64,000 nt of DNA from Verrucomicrobiota bacterium (lineage in GTDB: Bacteria > Verrucomicrobiota > Verrucomicrobiia > Opitutales > Opitutaceae): assembly GCA_016871755.1 (NCBI GenBank), contig VHCJ01000005.1:62001-126000 (forward strand), written 5' to 3'. Each line of letters opens with the position of its first letter. The stretch's first letter is position 1. Under the pieces are notes generated by a model, which made no database searches, had not been told where the DNA came from, and saw only the letters and a list, made by a program, of their open reading frames with translations. Below, one piece after another: positions 63,347-64,000 of the stretch. The position numbers and the translations under genes were made by a program.

Positions 63347-64000
63347 CTACTTGGTTCCCAGTTCCGGGGCCGCGTAGACGGTCAGGCCGACGCGGGCCCG
63401 GAGGGGCGCCAGCGCTGACTCCTCAACCGCCGTGGCCGTGAGGTTCAACGCGCGAAGGCCCGTCGCCTTCATGAGCGACTCCACGCCCCGCGACGTGACC
63501 GCCGTCTGCGTCAGGTCGAGGCGCCGCAAATGGCGCCACGCCGCGATCTCGGCGAGGGCGCGATCCGTCACCGCCGACCGGGCCAGCTCCGCATCGACGA
63601 TCAAATCCCCCAGAGCGCCGAGCGCGGCGATGGCCTCGTCGGTGCACCGGGACGGCGAACTGGCCGTCCGGAGGATCAACCCGTCGGTACCGGACTGGGA
63701 AACCGGCACCAGACGGAGGCCCCACGCCCGCTCCCACGCGCGCACCGCCTCAAGTTGGGGATGGTAGTCCGGCACTTGGGGACCGGCATTGGCCGCCGGA
63801 GCAGCCGCCTTCGGGGCGGCCAGTACCGCGACACCGGACAACTCCGACAACGGTGCGTCCGGGGACGCACCGGCGTTGATCCACTGCTTGATCCACTCGG
63901 TTTCCTCCGCCGTGAGCGGCTTCTTCCCGTCGGTGGGCATGAACTCCTCGTCGTCGTGCGGCAGCGTGATCCGGCGGTACAACTCACTCCGGGCGGCATC
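63347..64000 (-). CDS. planctomycete-type cytochrome c fragment with leucine-rich C-terminus (partial)
   Basis: The frame continues off the right edge (no start in the window). The visible end carries SELYRRITLPHDDEEFMPTD and LTAEETEWIKQWINAGA, the C-terminal pattern of the planctomycete/verrucomicrobial C1-type cytochrome domain (MP-methionine segment, WI..GA). The heme CxxCH must lie beyond the edge. After an Ala/Pro linker comes a leucine-rich-repeat-like region (LRRLDLTQTAVTSRGVESLM, LRALNLTATAVEESALAPL). Such fusions sit in the extracytoplasmic space. It ends 13 nt upstream of the ABC ATPase start on the same strand. Confidence 0.75.
   Translation of the reverse strand, partial: DAARSELYRRITLPHDDEEFMPTDGKKPLTAEETEWIKQWINAGASPDAPLSELSGVAVLAAPKAAAPAANAGPQVPDYHPQLEAVRAWERAWGLRLVPVSQSGTDGLILRTASSPSRCTDEAIAALGALGDLIVDAELARSAVTDRALAEIAAWRHLRRLDLTQTAVTSRGVESLMKATGLRALNLTATAVEESALAPLRARVGLTVYAAPELGTK

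Overview
This is a GC-rich bacterial chromosome segment, densely packed with genes on both strands. The gene content suggests a Verrucomicrobiota lineage, most like Opitutaceae. The clues are an Ala/Lys/Pro-rich TraR/DksA-type protein, a planctomycete/verrucomicrobial-type c-type cytochrome fragment at the right edge, a long TonB-dependent receptor, and an S8 protease with a duplicated C-terminal GIGPGLTxFGV-type module. Assignment below phylum level is inference. I see no tRNA, rRNA, CRISPR array, transposase or prophage gene. Most start codons lack a recognisable Shine-Dalgarno sequence.

Layout: 1-6 kb holds hpt, uvrB, enolase, an RlmI-type methyltransferase and a 48-residue membrane protein. 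6-12.2 kb holds prfC, a D-Ala-D-Ala carboxypeptidase and the heme genes hemF-hemE-hemG. 12.4-20.4 kb holds ileS, a TraR/DksA-like gene, lspA, guaB and a divergent adenylosuccinate synthetase. 20.4-26 kb is a minus-strand housekeeping operon (manC-type gene, ruvX, truA, comF, accD, folC). 26-31 kb has a MoeB-rhodanese fusion, a small HTH protein behind an AT-rich promoter, and a sugar-acid-like group (SDR, HTH-metallo-hydrolase fusion, beta-hydroxyacid dehydrogenase). 31-38.3 kb has a TonB-dependent receptor facing a minus-strand run (SGNH hydrolase, SDR, Maf, TonB-like protein, RluA-family synthase) and a YedK/HMCES gene. 38.3-43.2 kb has an AI-2E-type transporter, an M3 oligopeptidase and two lipoproteins.

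43.3-51.2 kb is the most unusual region. A plus-strand operon encodes a MotA/TolQ/ExbB-like channel subunit, a degenerate Hsp70/actin-fold protein with an FHA-like tail, and two paralogous single-pass proteins. Those two share an N-terminal FSLSFLDCICCGFGA motif, a coiled coil and a periplasmic VWA domain. A converging minus-strand operon encodes a membrane-anchored TPR protein with a PEGA-like C-terminus and two exported low-complexity proteins. I infer an ion-driven envelope machine whose B subunits carry VWA domains where MotB carries an OmpA-like domain. I know of no named system with this composition.

51.4-64 kb holds an M48 lipoprotein protease, a cytochrome P450, a large S8 protease, cytidine deaminase, hisS, an HU/IHF protein behind a classic terminator, a VTT-domain membrane protein, an ABC-2 exporter pair, and a truncated gene running off the right edge.

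A promoter pattern, TTGCG-like box / 16 bp / TAC-like box, recurs upstream of eno, guaB and both operons of the 43-51 kb region. At eno and guaB the -10 box lies 4 nt before the ATG, which predicts leaderless mRNAs.
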